The position numbers and the translations under genes are program-made. Positions 12,001 through 23,050 of a DNA stretch of 64,000 nucleotides are shown piece after piece (position 1 is the stretch's first letter; the number at the start of each line of letters is the position of its first letter). Source of the stretch: Rosa chinensis (Eukaryota; Streptophyta; Magnoliopsida; Rosales; Rosaceae); NCBI RefSeq assembly GCF_002994745.2, contig NC_037094.1, positions 29,192,956 through 29,256,955 of the forward strand, written 5' to 3'. The notes under the pieces were generated by a model. It was not told the origin of the DNA. It did not search any database and saw nothing but the letters and a program-made list of their open reading frames with translations.

Positions 12001-14754
12001 AGGATTGCGTAAGATTTACTTGTTCAATCCAGTTGAATTTCTTGATTTGATTAATTGTTTCTATGCATCTTCTGCAGCATGCATCATTTAAGTTCAAAAG
12101 GCAATCAACATTTTATTTAGTAACCCCATTTTGAATTCAGCTGAGTATAGGCATTTCTCACTTTTCTAGAAGTATATGAATAAGTTTTTTGGCCTAATTA
12201 AACTTTAATTTCCCACAAATGGACAACCCACTCAGCCTGGTTGGATACTTTCTTGGTTATATTTCTAGCTTTATGCAGTGATTGTTTATTTCAAAGAAAC
12301 AGATGAAGTATATTTGCAATTTGTATTCCTCACTTGTCTTAAATCTTGACCAAGTACCGAGCCTGAGCTGATGTGTCGCAGGCAGCCCTATATCTTGTGG
12401 GCCACTATAAAACTTAATTAATCTGTTTAAACATGTAGATAAAAGAGAACATAACCTTAGATACAAGGGGTGATAGGACTAATTTTACTAAAATGTTTGA
12501 TTCAGGGTATAAGTTGATAAACTCTGGCTTTTGTATGTCTCGTGTATTGAACCCTTAGAACGCATTTATTTATAGGACATTGAATACACCTCAAATTGGC
12601 TATCTTTAGGTTTTATGCTTTTCCATTATATGCTTATTCACATTTTAGGTTATTACTACATTTTTTCTGATCTGTGTTGGAAACAGGAATCACTGAATCA
12701 TCAATCATTTGACTCAAATAAACTATGTACGAAAAATACCAAGGATTCAATTTCCTAAGACATATTATCTAATACTAGTGGATGTAATGTGGCATTTTTT
12801 AAATATTTTTTTTATCAAAGATAAAACCCGACTCTTGGGTCACCAGTCCTTGAGATTCTTGAATTTTCAAATGTCATACGTCATATTTCTGATCTTAGCA
12901 TCTCAACTCAATGGTGATAAAATTGATAGATTGATGGTTAAGTATTCTAGGTGATTATGTTAGAAATTTAGATTGGTGTATGTGTTAAAAGAAATTTGAG
13001 TTCCTGATGGAAAGAAAGGAATCAGTTGTAACATAAGTTTACTTTTGACTGAGGGGATGAAAGTATGACAATAAAGGTACGTGTTAGCAAGGCTTGCAAG
13101 AGTGGAGCCAATCCTACAATTGAGATGCTTATTTCCCCGTTAGACATAAGCTATGTTATTTCTTCTTATTTTAAACATTTAAAACAGAACTATTATCTAT
13201 CATCACATCTTACTGTCCAACATGTTGATGAAAGACAACATCCTTATGGATACTAACCTGAGGTTAAAGCAGAATCTCAAAGCCTTAGTTGAACAGTATT
13301 ATTAGATTGTAATCACTTGATTATGCCTATTCCCTTCTATTAAAAGCATCAAGAGACACCAATGGTCACCGAAAGCATGCCGATATATGTGTCAATATGC
13401 AAATGCTTAGCTTTTTATCTGGACTGGTCTTTTGCTATTTTGCTGATTGTTAATTGATTACTATACTCATGAAGTCATGATAACCTTAAAATTTGGCTGG
13501 CTCTGTAGGTTGACAACCTGAGGTCAGTTCGAAGGATTTTCCTATTTTCTGAACATATATTTCCATGATTATTTAAGTAGTTTCTGTAATCATTTTAATT
13601 TCATTTGATATGCCTTATCATAATTGTAAGCTGAAATGTATCAAAAAACTATCTTTCAGGGTACAGAAGATGATATTGTGAATTGGTTACATGGCAATGG
13701 ACTTTGGAAAATGGCAAGGGATCCGTATGATCCTTTGTGGATTAAAGGAGGTGGGCACTGCAACTTGGAGCTTTACCCTGATTACATCCGCCATCTTTGC
13801 AGGTTTATCCAAGAAATGGAGAACATAACCACAGAAATCCGTCTCAAAAAGATCCGACAGAACATGCATGTGCACAAGAGATCATGTGGAAGCCATTGCT
13901 GTAGAATTAAAGTCTGCCGACCTAAATGCTTTGAATGTTCGATACCAAAATGTGTAAAATGCTCATGCTGGAAGCCGAAATGCTCCTCATGCTGGAAGCC
14001 GAACTGCTCCTCATGCTGGAAGCTGAACTGCTCCTCTTGCTGCAAGCCGAACTGCTCCTCTTGCTGCACGCCGAACTGCTCCTCTTGCTGCAAGCCGAAC
14101 TGCTCCTCTTGCTGCAAGCCGAACTGCTTCTCTTGCTGCAAGCCGAACTGCTTCTCTTGCTGCAAGCCGAAATGCTCCTCTAGCTGCAAGCCGAAATGCT
14201 CCTCTAGCTGCAAGCCGAACTGCTCCTCTTGCTGCAAGCCCAACTGCTCCTCTTGCTGCAAGCCCAACTGCTTCTCTTGCTGCATGCCGAACTGCCTCTC
14301 TTGCTGCAAGCCGAACTGCCTCTCTTGCTGCACGCCGAACTGCTTCTCTTGCTGCAAGCCGAACTGCTTCTCTTGCTGCAAGCCGAACTGCTTCTCTTGC
14401 TGCAAGCCGAAATGCTTCTCTTGCAGCAAGCCGAAATGCTTCTCTTGCAGCAAGCTGAAATGCTTCTCTTGCTGCAAGCCGAAATGCTTCTCTTGCTGCA
14501 AGCCGACATGTTTCTCTTGCTGCAAGCCGAAATGCTTCTCTTGCTGCAAGCCGAAATGCTTCTCTTGCTGGAAGCCGACATGCTTCTCTTGCTGGAAGCC
14601 GACATGCTTCTCTTGCTGGAAGCCGAGCTGCATAAAATGTTGCTGGCGGCCCAAATGCCCGAAATGTGCCGGACCAAACTGTTGCATTACATGTTTTCAG
14701 TGGCGGTGCTGTGTAGGAGGAACACAAAGTGGGTTAGACAGGGAGGATGGCTGA
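9005..14754 (+). CDS. ABHD17-like alpha/beta-hydrolase with expanded Cys-rich repeat tail
   Basis: Five exons with GT-AG borders and matching phases: 9005-9339, 10414-10450, 11377-11613, 11817-11864 and 13660-14754, giving 583 aa. Residues 1-255 or so form an alpha/beta-hydrolase domain. The nucleophile is Ser158 in GQSVGSG, the acid Asp223 or 224 in GTEDD, and the base His252 in GGGHCNLE. The start MGCMC with nearby cysteines matches the ABHD17 group, whose animal members are membrane-bound protein depalmitoylases acylated at N-terminal cysteines; the same role here is inference. Relatives are roughly 350-400 aa. This one is longer because residues 323-546 are 28 copies of an 8-residue unit (consensus C-K-P-N/K-C-F/S-S-C), followed by a short cysteine-rich end. 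The ATG at 9005 is the first in frame. Family assignment is firm; the function of the tail is unknown. Confidence 0.9.
10813..11012 (+). repeat. 100-bp tandem duplication in intron 2
   Basis: Two adjacent copies of a 100-bp unit containing gatatgtcaataattgcaga lie inside the second intron of the hydrolase gene and differ at fewer than ten positions. Confidence 0.8.
13969..14640 (+). repeat. 24-bp coding minisatellite, 28 units
   Basis: The last exon of the hydrolase gene holds 28 head-to-tail 24-bp units of the type tgcaagccgaactgcttctc plus ttgc. Because the unit is a multiple of three, all copies stay in frame and gain or loss of units keeps the gene open. Variants cluster: TGG-starting units at both ends, tagctgc variants in units 9-10, and cagcaag variants in units 20-21. 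This pattern suggests repeated local duplication. The array keeps several other frames open on both strands; those are by-products of the repeat. Confidence 0.95.
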
Positions 14755-15847
14755 TGGTATAAATGGTTGTTGTATAGGTGAGCTGCTAACACCCTTCTCT
14801 TGTGCAGTAGTGTTGGAAACAGGAGGAAGTAGTTGCCGGGTAGATTTTAATTTTATAATTAATTATTTTCTTGATACTGGTCTGCTTTGAAACTCAAACA
14901 ATATATGAACTTTCTTCAAAAACATACATTTTGAATGAGATGCATATTATTTTAGGTAGCTTAAAGCTTATACATAGCAACAGATTTTCGACTCTGTAGC
15001 ATGCCTAAGAGGTGCAGGATATTCAAGCTGCCTTTTCGAGCTATCAAAATGAGAAAACCTAGAGGAAAAGGGATTCAATTTCCTTGATGGCTTCTATCTT
15101 ATGAATGTGAACTAACATGATTGTAACAAGGATTATGTAAAATGAAACTGCATGAACACTTGACAAGTTATCACAGTTTCCCTAGGATCCTTGGTCGCTA
15201 CATTCAGGAGTCCAAATTCCAAGTGCTTTTGTGAAAGTTTCTCTCAAGGAAGCACGTCTATTAAGCTAAACCATTTGAAACTTCCCTACAGATCTAGCTC
15301 CAACACTCTCTCAATTCAGAAACTCTGATGTGGCCTCCAAGAGTCCAAGTTAATTCAAGACTGGTATTTCAATTTCCAAATCGTATCCTCCACCAGTGTA
15401 ATCTGGCTGCTGATATTGTGGAATCTTAAACTTGGTGCCAAACAATAGTTTACCAAATTCAAACCTGTAACATGGCGTGTGATTTGAATTCGGTATGGAA
15501 ACCACGTTCTTGTTCTGAAATTGGTTTCCCTCACCTTCCTCACGTCCTTGTTTTCTTAAGAAAGAAAAATACTCCCCCAACCAAAAAGAGAAAAAAAAAC
15601 CAAGTAAATTATTATGTTTGGTCATAGACTCACATATATTACATTACTCATCATAAGTCTTGGCTCAAGTCAGAAAAGATGGAGGCCGCAAGCCATAGTC
15701 AGGGAGCATGGGATTTCTGGTCTGTCGATATAGATTTTAAGAGGGAACAATCTTGGAATGTCAATGTATAATAAAATAATTTTTTTTATCAGAGTAAATA
15801 CACAGAGAGCAATTATTAATCTACTTATCAAATTGGCAATTGTCAAT
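14755..15847. other. 3' flank of the hydrolase gene, otherwise gene-free
   Basis: The first few hundred bases are probably the 3' UTR of the hydrolase gene, although I see no single clear polyadenylation signal. From about 15200 to 15847 nothing is recognisable, and the short frames there have no known motif. Confidence 0.4.
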
Positions 15848-15850
15848 CCA

Positions 15851-17830
15851 TTATTTATCAAAAGTTGTACGTGGCGTGTAATGAATATCTAATTCACCAA
15901 GTTCAATGGACCACTTTACCAGTCTTCCTGAAGATTTCGGTTTTTGGAGAACCTGTTTCAGGGGTTGGTTGGTCAAGACATGTATCATGTGCGCTCGGAA
16001 ATATCGTCGGGCGGTTGTGAGGAGTGCGAGGGCGAATTTCTTGATATCGGAGTACCTGGACTCAGCATCGTTGAACACTTTGCTAGTGTAATAGATTGGC
16101 AGCTCATTGCTATCTTCTCGCCTGACCAGGGCGGCGCTGATCGCTGTGACTGATATAGCGAGGTAGATGTACAAGACTTCTCCTGGGATAGGTTTCGAAA
16201 GATAGTCTCAGAGGCCTTGGAAAGCCTTATCGTGTTCGGGTCCCCAATTGATCGTCTCGGTATGGTGAGTTTTGAGGAGCTTGAAGAATGGGGCGCACTT
16301 GTCGGTTAAACACGATATGAATCGGGTGAGGGCGACAGCATTCCCGGTGAGGGACTGGACCTCATTCCTGGTTTTTGGTGGTGCCATATCAAGGATTGCC
16401 TATACCTTTTCGGGGTTGGCCTCGATGCCCCTCTCGCTGACTACAAAACCCAGGAACTTGCCTCCCAGTACTCTAAACGCGCACTTGTCCGGGTTGAGAC
16501 GCATGCCATATTGGAGTAAGATGTCGAAGACGATGCCCAAGTTTTTAACGTGATCTTCAATGGTGACGCTTTTGACGAGCACGTCGTCCACATATACTTC
16601 CATGATCTTACCGATATGATCCGCGAACATGGCGTTAACCAGTCTTTGGTATGTAGCCCCAACGTTCTTTAGACCAAATGGCATTACCTTGTAACAATAG
16701 AAGCCCTGGAAAGTGGTGAAAGATGTGTGTTCCTGATCGGAGGGCTCCATGGCAATTTGGTTGTAGCCCGAGAAGGTGTCCATAAAACTGAGGAGCTTGT
16801 GACCTGCGGTGGAGTCAACTAGCTGATCGATTTGTGGGAGGGGAAAACTGTCCTTTGGGCAAGCCTTGTTCAAGTTGGTGTAGTCGACACACATGCGCCA
16901 TTTTCTATTGGGCTTCTTTACTATTACCACATTGGAGAGCCATGTCGGGTAGGAGACTTCCCGGACAAACCCGATGTCTTGGAGTTTCTTGACCTCAGCC
17001 TGGATTGCTTTATATTCTTCTTCCGTGAAGGCCCTTCTTTTCGGGCGAATTGGGGGATCGTCTGGTGAGATGGTGAGTTTATGGGTCAACAGCTCTGGCC
17101 AGATTCCTGGCATATCAGTGTACGACCATGCGAACACTTCCTGCAGGGTTTTGAGGAAGGCGATTAGCTCCTCCTGGAACTGTGGATCGGTTTTGGATCC
17201 TATCTTAACTTTTCTTTCTGGGTGTGCATCGGAAATGGAGACCGATATCAGGTCTTCCAAAGCATCTGGTCTCGAGTGCTTGAGCTTGCGCTAATCATCC
17301 TTCCTTTTGCTGCGCGTATCGCGATTTGCTGGAGTTTCGGGATCTTCCCTTGGATCTTCGAGCTTGTCGGATGGAGAGGGTAGGTCTGAAGTTAGAAGTA
17401 ACTCTTGCCTGCCGTGTCCCCTTCCGACAGTCAAGGAGTTGCATTATCTCGCGAGTTCTTGATATCCTCTGATGGTGAGGGTGTCGCTTGGGGTAGGTAT
17501 CTGCATCATTAGCATGTGCCCTGCCACAAAGCATTGGAGTCCCCATATGGTGTCGCATCCCAAGATGACGTTGTAGGAGGATGGGCAGTCGACGATGATG
17601 AAGTATGCTGTCATGGTGACGATAGTGCTGCCGCCGCCCAGTGTGATCCTCAACTTATTGGATCCCAAGGGCTGTGTAATTTCTCCTGCGAAGCTGATTA
17701 GGGGTTCATGGTTTGGGGTGAGTTTCTTCCTATCTTGGTTGAGGCCCTCGTAGTAGCTGCCGAACATGACGCTGACCTCAGCGCCGCTGTCGACCAAGAC
17801 CCTGTGGCATCGATAGTGGTTGATGACCAT
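15851..17830 (-). pseudogene. Gypsy protease-reverse transcriptase-RNase H remnant
   Basis: The protease active site reads LVDSGAEVS, close to the start of the 17830-17444 block. The reverse transcriptase block at 17260-16400 contains WLSNVVIVKKPNRKWRMCVD, the FSGYNQIAM and MPFGLKN motifs, and the catalytic YVDD. RNase H follows at 16174-15851 with LPIYYTSKVF and VLTNQPL. The frames are interrupted: there is a stop between protease and reverse transcriptase, and one where the family has a coding triplet in the AFQGL*DYLSKP segment near 16210. It is not translatable as a polyprotein. Confidence 0.85.
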
Positions 17831-18029
17831 GGTGATTAAGAGTGGGTCGTTGTGGTGCTTCTGGATGGTGTCCTCACTGCGATTAAAGGCTATCGAGTTC
17901 CATTCGACCTGGGGGGTGTGGCAGCCGTGGCTGAGTCCTAATATCTCCTAGCCCCGAGGGCATTGGCGCTTTTGTGTATGGTGGGTCTCGGGCATCCGTG
18001 GGGCGCCACCGTGTATCGTTAGGATGTGG

Positions 18030-20430
18030 CAGTAGACTTTGATGGCATTAGCGCCAGTGGCGAGAGTGCGATATTGCGAGAGTTGGCCGCTCTGAATGAA
18101 GTGCTTGATGGCATTTTTCAGTGCCCAACAGAGATTGGAAGGGTGGCCGGACTCCTCATGATATGTGCAGTATTTACCGTTATCTTGTTGTTTGGATTAG
18201 CCGGGCTTGAGCTTTGGTAGGTGTGGGATTAGACCTGTAAATGGATTGGATTTTGATCCGGACCCGCTCCAAATCCGTGGCTATTGGACTGGTTTAGATC
18301 GAAAATTTTGATCCGTTGATCCGTTAATGATCCGAATCCGTTAACCCCTTTATTTAACGGATCAAATACGGATTTAGGTCGATCCGATTAGTTAATGATC
18401 CGGCCCGTTTTTGTAATAATAAAATATTATTTTTTATTAATATATTATTATTTAAAAAAAAATATAAAATATGAATAATTTCTAATACAAATTTTTTGCA
18501 GAAATATAAGGGACAGTCCATCACCCAAGATTCCAAGAAACATTAAGAATTTTGATAATGTAATTCTACTTTTGATGATACTTTTCATGTTGTTTTAATA
18601 TTTTATTAATATCTTATGAGGTATCATGATATAAATTTAATATTACTATTTAAAAATTTAAAATATTTGAGATTATAAACGGGTCGGATTAGCAGATCGG
18701 GTATCCGTTAGTCTGGCGGATATGGATTTGGATTGAGCTATCAATGATCCGCCGGGTTAACAGAGCGGGTTTGGATCGAATTTTTTTTTAAGTAAACGGG
18801 TTTGGATTTAGGTCGATCTGATCCAAATCCGATCCATTTACAGGTCTATGTGGGATGATGTCCTTGTGATTATTCCAGATGTCCTCATAAGAGGCAGTTA
18901 GTGTGGTATAAATTTCGTATCGGGGTGTCGCGAATCGCTGGTCATTCCTGTGTCGGGTGTCGCCGTATGGTGTATCGCGATGTCGACTGCTTCAGTTGTA
19001 TTTTGGCTTCTCGGGGCTCTTGCAGTATTGCTTGTTCTTCCTATCGTTATAGCAGTGTTGCTCTCGTGGGGCCCTGTCGTTTGTTTGGGCTCGGCTGGTT
19101 TCTTTGTTCCTGGTATCGGGGTTACTTACTTGAGGTACGGTGACCGGGTGCGCATTGGCGTTGGTGTCACGGCCAAAGATATCATATTCGGCCCGAGCAA
19201 AGGAGGTAGCGGCATCGAGGAGGTCATCGTATGTTGCGGGGGGATTGGTGTTGATCTGCAGCAAAAAGAATCCAGGCTGGAGTGCTTGCTTAAATGTCGA
19301 TGCCGCTAGGGCCGGGTCGAGGGAGCGGCATTGAGTGGCCTGCTTCTGCGACCGGCGGACAAAGTCTCGCAATAGCTTGTTCGGTCGTTGTTGGAGCCGA
19401 AATAGGTCAATTGTTGTGCGATACCCACCGTTGCACAAGATGAATCGTCGCAGGAACTTGTCTCCTAATTCTTGGAAACTATCAATGGAGTTGGTGGGTA
19501 GGTTGAGGAACCAGCGCAAGGTCTCATCCGTCAAGGTTTCCTCAAACGCATGGCAAACGATGGCGTCGGTGTATCGGGTTCCATGGAGTATGGATTGGAA
19601 GACTTCTAAATGGTGGTATGGGTCTCAGGTCCCATTGTACTTTTCGATCTTGAGGGGCTTGGCCTCTGGTAGGCCCTTCTCGGCCTGTATAGGGGCGGTA
19701 AAGGGTCCTGTCTTTCCCTGGAAACCAGCCGTGATCGGCTGCCAGCCGACTTTGCTTTCAGCCCTTTCCACTCGTGCCTATAAGGAGGCGATGGCCTCGC
19801 TCATTTGGAGCAATAGCCGAGTGTTTGGATCGGGTGGAGGTATGTTGGCAGTCGTAGCAATGTTGGCATCCGAGGTTCCCGCCGCGCCAGCAGTCGGTTG
19901 GGGAGTCGGTGCGGCACCAAGTTGACCTTGAAAAAATGGGGAGTTCAGGTAGATCGTTTGAGGGTCTGCACTGGTGTTGCCATGCGTGGGGCTAGTGGGA
20001 CCTCTCGACATGGGGTTAGAGGGCATGAAGGTGCCAGTGAGGCCTTTGGCAGGGTCCGCAGTGAGGACCAGTCCCGGTGTGGGGATACTGCAGATGGTCG
20101 GTATCGGGGTTTCCTGCTGGTAGGCCATTTCTGAGGCGTCGTCCCGCGCGACTCTCCGCTGGAGTGCTTCTCGTAGGTGCGGTTCTGGTTGGTCATGTTT
20201 TCGATCTCCCAGCTGGCTGCCATGCCAGCGACACGCTCGGCCTCGACCTGTGCGCCCGTCTCCATGAGGTCGCGCATCGCTATTTGTAGCGCCATGGTGG
20301 GATCGGTAGTCGTGACTGATTGAGTCTCGGTGGTCGGGCTCTGAAACTCGAGAGTGTGCTGGACCTTGCCGGTGGCTGCCTCGTGAGGCGGGTCACCATT
20401 GCTGGTATCGGGATTGCTAGTAGCCATCAA
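18030..20430 (-). pseudogene. Gypsy gag remnant, split by a hAT MITE
   Basis: Reading down from a plausible start at 20430, the minus strand gives a Gln/Pro/Thr-rich N-terminal part, then a Retrotrans_gag-like region at 19534-18992 (ETLRWFLNLP, FLRRFI, LRDFVRRSQKQ). It continues across the inserted MITE to a terminal Cys/His motif near 18180-18080 (YHEESGHPSNLCWALKNAI). Frameshifts and stops separate the blocks, for example between the 20430 and 20128 frames. Confidence 0.75.
18230..18848. mobile_element. hAT MITE with perfect 8-bp TSD
   Basis: The terminal inverted repeats are tagacctgtaaatgga and tccatttacaggtcta, and the flanking duplications are tgtgggat at 18222-18229 and 18849-18856. 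Removing the element and one duplication restores continuous gag sequence. The 619-bp interior is AT-rich with many gatccg motifs near both ends and has no transposase. Confidence 0.9.
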
Positions 20431-20477
20431 TGTGTTGTCCTGTCAACAAGGAGCGAGGGAAGTCCTTCTAGCACCAA

Positions 20478-21138
20478 ATGTTTCAGTGGTCTCGAGAGCA
20501 GTCTGGTCCAACTGAACACGGGGTGTATTGGTCTGCTACTATCGATATCGGTCTCGCTTATCTGCAAAACAGACTAAGGTTAGAGGGAAGACCGGGCGTG
20601 CCGGCCTTCAATGCTCCGATGCCTAAGTCAGTATCGGACAAGATAATGATAATGGAAAGCGGTAGTAAACAGTTACCTCTTTAAGTTGTTGGAGATGACC
20701 TTAATGTAGGAGGTTTGTGGGAGCTTGGTTCCGTTTCTTCGGTGTGGGACGCTCGGGATCCCGATATTGCCCGATGGGTATCGGAACCCTTGGCTGGGAG
20801 CTTATCTTGCTGGTATATAGGCGATATGAGTCTTGCACTTCTGATACTTGTGCCTAGGATGTATGTGTATACCAACAATAGTCATGATCATGGCTACAGT
20901 CAAGCTTGCCTATTGGGTTAGCTGGCTTGCTCTCTTTGGGTCTAGGATAGGGCCTTTGGGCCTCATCTTGGGCTTCCTAGAGAGTGTGTTAGCCCTTTGG
21001 GATTGGTTTTTATTTAAGTATTTTATTTTGTGTATTTATTGTGTCTTTTTGTTATATAGTTTAAAGGCTTTATTTAATAAGTGAGCATAGAACGTCAAAT
21101 GAGTTGACTTAATCTATGTATCACTGTGGTGTTACCAC
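20478..21138 (-). repeat. Probable 5' LTR of the gypsy element
   Basis: On the minus strand this begins TGTGGTAACACC and ends CTGAAACA, followed by tttggtgctagaaggac, which sits where a primer-binding site is expected, and then the gag start. The boundaries rest on TG/CA ends and position only, since the partner LTR is missing. Confidence 0.5.
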
Positions 21139-21544
21139 AAGCTTTTTATCTGTCTCAGGTCGGTAGGAGGATATGTAATGACCCATTCTAACTTGAGTTT
21201 ATTAATATATTGACATGATATTTATTAGAAGAAGTTAGAATATGATAGTATTAATAAATATATGAAATAGGTTGTGTATTTATTGAATTTATAATTGGTG
21301 TGGGAAGTGATGAAAAGTGAGTGTGTATTTTATACACGGTCCTTGACCCAAAACACTAAAATGAGTAAAAATTATCTCACTTACCCTAGTAATAAATTTT
21401 TGTTCTCACTTACACAATGTAACAGAAAATGACCATTTTACCCTCAACTCAATTAATGAATTACAGCCCACTGCCACACTCTCTCTCTCACTCTATCCCA
21501 TACCTTCGGCTGGAGCCCCTCTCTCTCCAGCATGACCCCGTCGC

Positions 21545-21546
<2 letters not shown>

Positions 21547-21592
<46 letters not shown>
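21547..21592 (+). repeat. (CA)n microsatellite
   Basis: About 23 CA dinucleotides run directly into a short (TC)n tract ending near 21603. This explains the long Cys-Val run in an open frame on the opposite strand. Confidence 0.95.
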
Positions 21593-21595
<3 letters not shown>

Positions 21596-21759
21596 CTCTC
21601 TCTAGCACCGGTGGATTCCCATGGCGGTGGCGTTTTAGGTCCAAGAAAGGGCTGGATTCCGATAGTCGTGCCGGTCGTCGTTTCTCATTGGATTCACGTC
21701 TTTGTTTCTTCCAGTAGACGAGCCGGTCGATCTGAACGTCGTTGTCTCTCTCCGTTCTC

Positions 21760-21960
21760 TCTCCAGCACGACGCCTCTCCCCTCCAAAATCTAATTCCAG
21801 CTCCGTGAAGTCAATGAGGAGCTTGCCTGGTAAATCGTTGCAGCTGAGAAGCTTGAGCGAGGTAGGAGTCATGCAGTTCCGGTACGTCACCTTGAACCTC
21901 TTCACCACCTTCAACATGCCTTCAAAATAGAACCTGGTAGGCGTGGAGCTTCGAAGCACT
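21760..21960 (-). other. Unrecognised coding-like fragment
   Basis: On the minus strand a frame reads FYFEGMLKVVKRFKVTYRNC and continues LLSCNDLPGKLLIDF. This has the look of real protein sequence rather than random translation, unlike the simple-repeat text beside it. I do not recognise the family. It may be a captured exon inside the possible MULE-like element. Confidence 0.3.
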
Positions 21961-23050
21961 GGTGAGGTGTCCAGCTCAGATACCCAGAGCATCTCTGGGT
22001 GCCCAAATCTTTTTTTTTTTTTGTGGGCTCCGAGAATGAAAGAAAAAAAAAGTTTTATACAATTCGGTCTTGTTTTATAAACGCACAACTATAAAAAGAC
22101 TTCCATCATCTAATTTGTTCTTATTTTCATTATACAATCTGTTCCTTTTTTTTTTGTTGGGTAAAATGGGGGAAATAGACATATATTGGGGGGCAATAAA
22201 TGTTTTGAATTGATGTAATCTTCTCTTTTTTTCCTTAATTAAAGTTTTATTTGTGTAATTTTACTGAGATTAGTTTTTATTCCGGCGATCGAAAGTTCTA
22301 TTGGGGGGCAATACAGGTTTACTTAGGAGGCAATAAATCTCTCCGACCCCATATGAGATCTCCGAGAACCTCTTTGGTGACTTCCAGTGAGGTTTCATAA
22401 ACCTCTATTGCCCTTCTATTGGGGGGCAATAGACATCTATTTGGGGGCAATAAATCTTTCTGGCGACTTATGAGATCTCCGACAACCTTTTTGGAGACCT
22501 CCGGCGAGGTTTTCAAAGAAGTTTGGTGGGTGGCGGCCCATTTTTGCAATTGGTGACGGGACTCTGGCGAAGTCTCCTATGGCTTTTCTCTCTATGTTAA
22601 AAAAAAAAAAATTGGGTATTAGGAAAGATCTTATTAGAGTCTTCATGGGTAAAGGGGAATTAAAAAAAAACTTAATAAGGTAAGTGGGAAAAAAAATCTC
22701 TAGAATTAGGATAAATAGACAAAATCCCTTTTATATAATATTTTTTTTCCAAAAAAAAAGAAATTTTTTAATATTTTTTATTTTTTTGTAAAAATCTTTC
22801 CAGAATAGAATGAGTGAAAACAAATAGTATGAAAATAAAAAATAAAAAATCCATGAATTTCAACCATTGGAATTGGATCGAATATGAATCGGACAGCTAA
22901 ATTTGTTTCGAAAAAAGATTGTGTTGATGTTGTGGCCCCACGTGCTAGTGGGGACCCTGAACTGATTAGGTTAATTGGCTTGTTAAGAATTGACAAGCAA
23001 ATTGGTTCCATCGGCCGGGTGCTGTCATGCCAATTGGCAATTGCTGCAGT

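Larger units (their letters stand above)
15848..21138 (-). mobile_element. Truncated Ty3/gypsy retrotransposon (Tat-like)
   Basis: On the minus strand the order is LTR (20478-21138), gag (about 20430 down to 18040), protease, reverse transcriptase and RNase H, ending abruptly at 15848. Integrase, any second RNase H, the polypurine tract and the 3' LTR are missing, and the sequence beyond 15848 is unrelated. The reverse transcriptase motif YVDD followed by VLVKS, and the phrase NLNKACPKDSFPLPQID, are typical of the Tat branch of plant gypsy elements. In-frame stops and a hAT MITE at 18230-18848 show that it is inactive. Confidence 0.85.
21139..22740. mobile_element. Possible MULE-like element with gene-like fragment
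   Basis: The two ends carry loosely inverted similar stretches (tctcacttaccctagtaata near 21374 and its counterpart ...ttattaa..cttacc near 22670). The inside contains gene-like GC-rich sequence, a CA microsatellite and four copies of a ggggggcaata-type motif near 22190, 22300, 22420 and 22440. No clean target duplication was found. The layout resembles the MULE elements at 43073-48475, but the call is tentative. Confidence 0.35.

Noticed and set aside
13969..14640. Array considered as a CRISPR-like repeat
   Set aside because: Units are contiguous without unique spacers and lie in frame in a plant exon.
13782..14687. 301-codon antisense open frame across the hydrolase exon
   Set aside because: It exists only because the 24-bp repeat has no stops in this frame; codon content mirrors the repeat and there is no independent start or splice evidence.
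16974..20577. Plus-strand frames across the gypsy element
   Set aside because: Homology is on the minus strand; the plus-strand frames are shadows.
21453..22088. 211-codon minus-strand open frame
   Set aside because: It contains a long Cys-Val run from the CA microsatellite and crosses unrelated patches; only a short middle segment looks protein-like.
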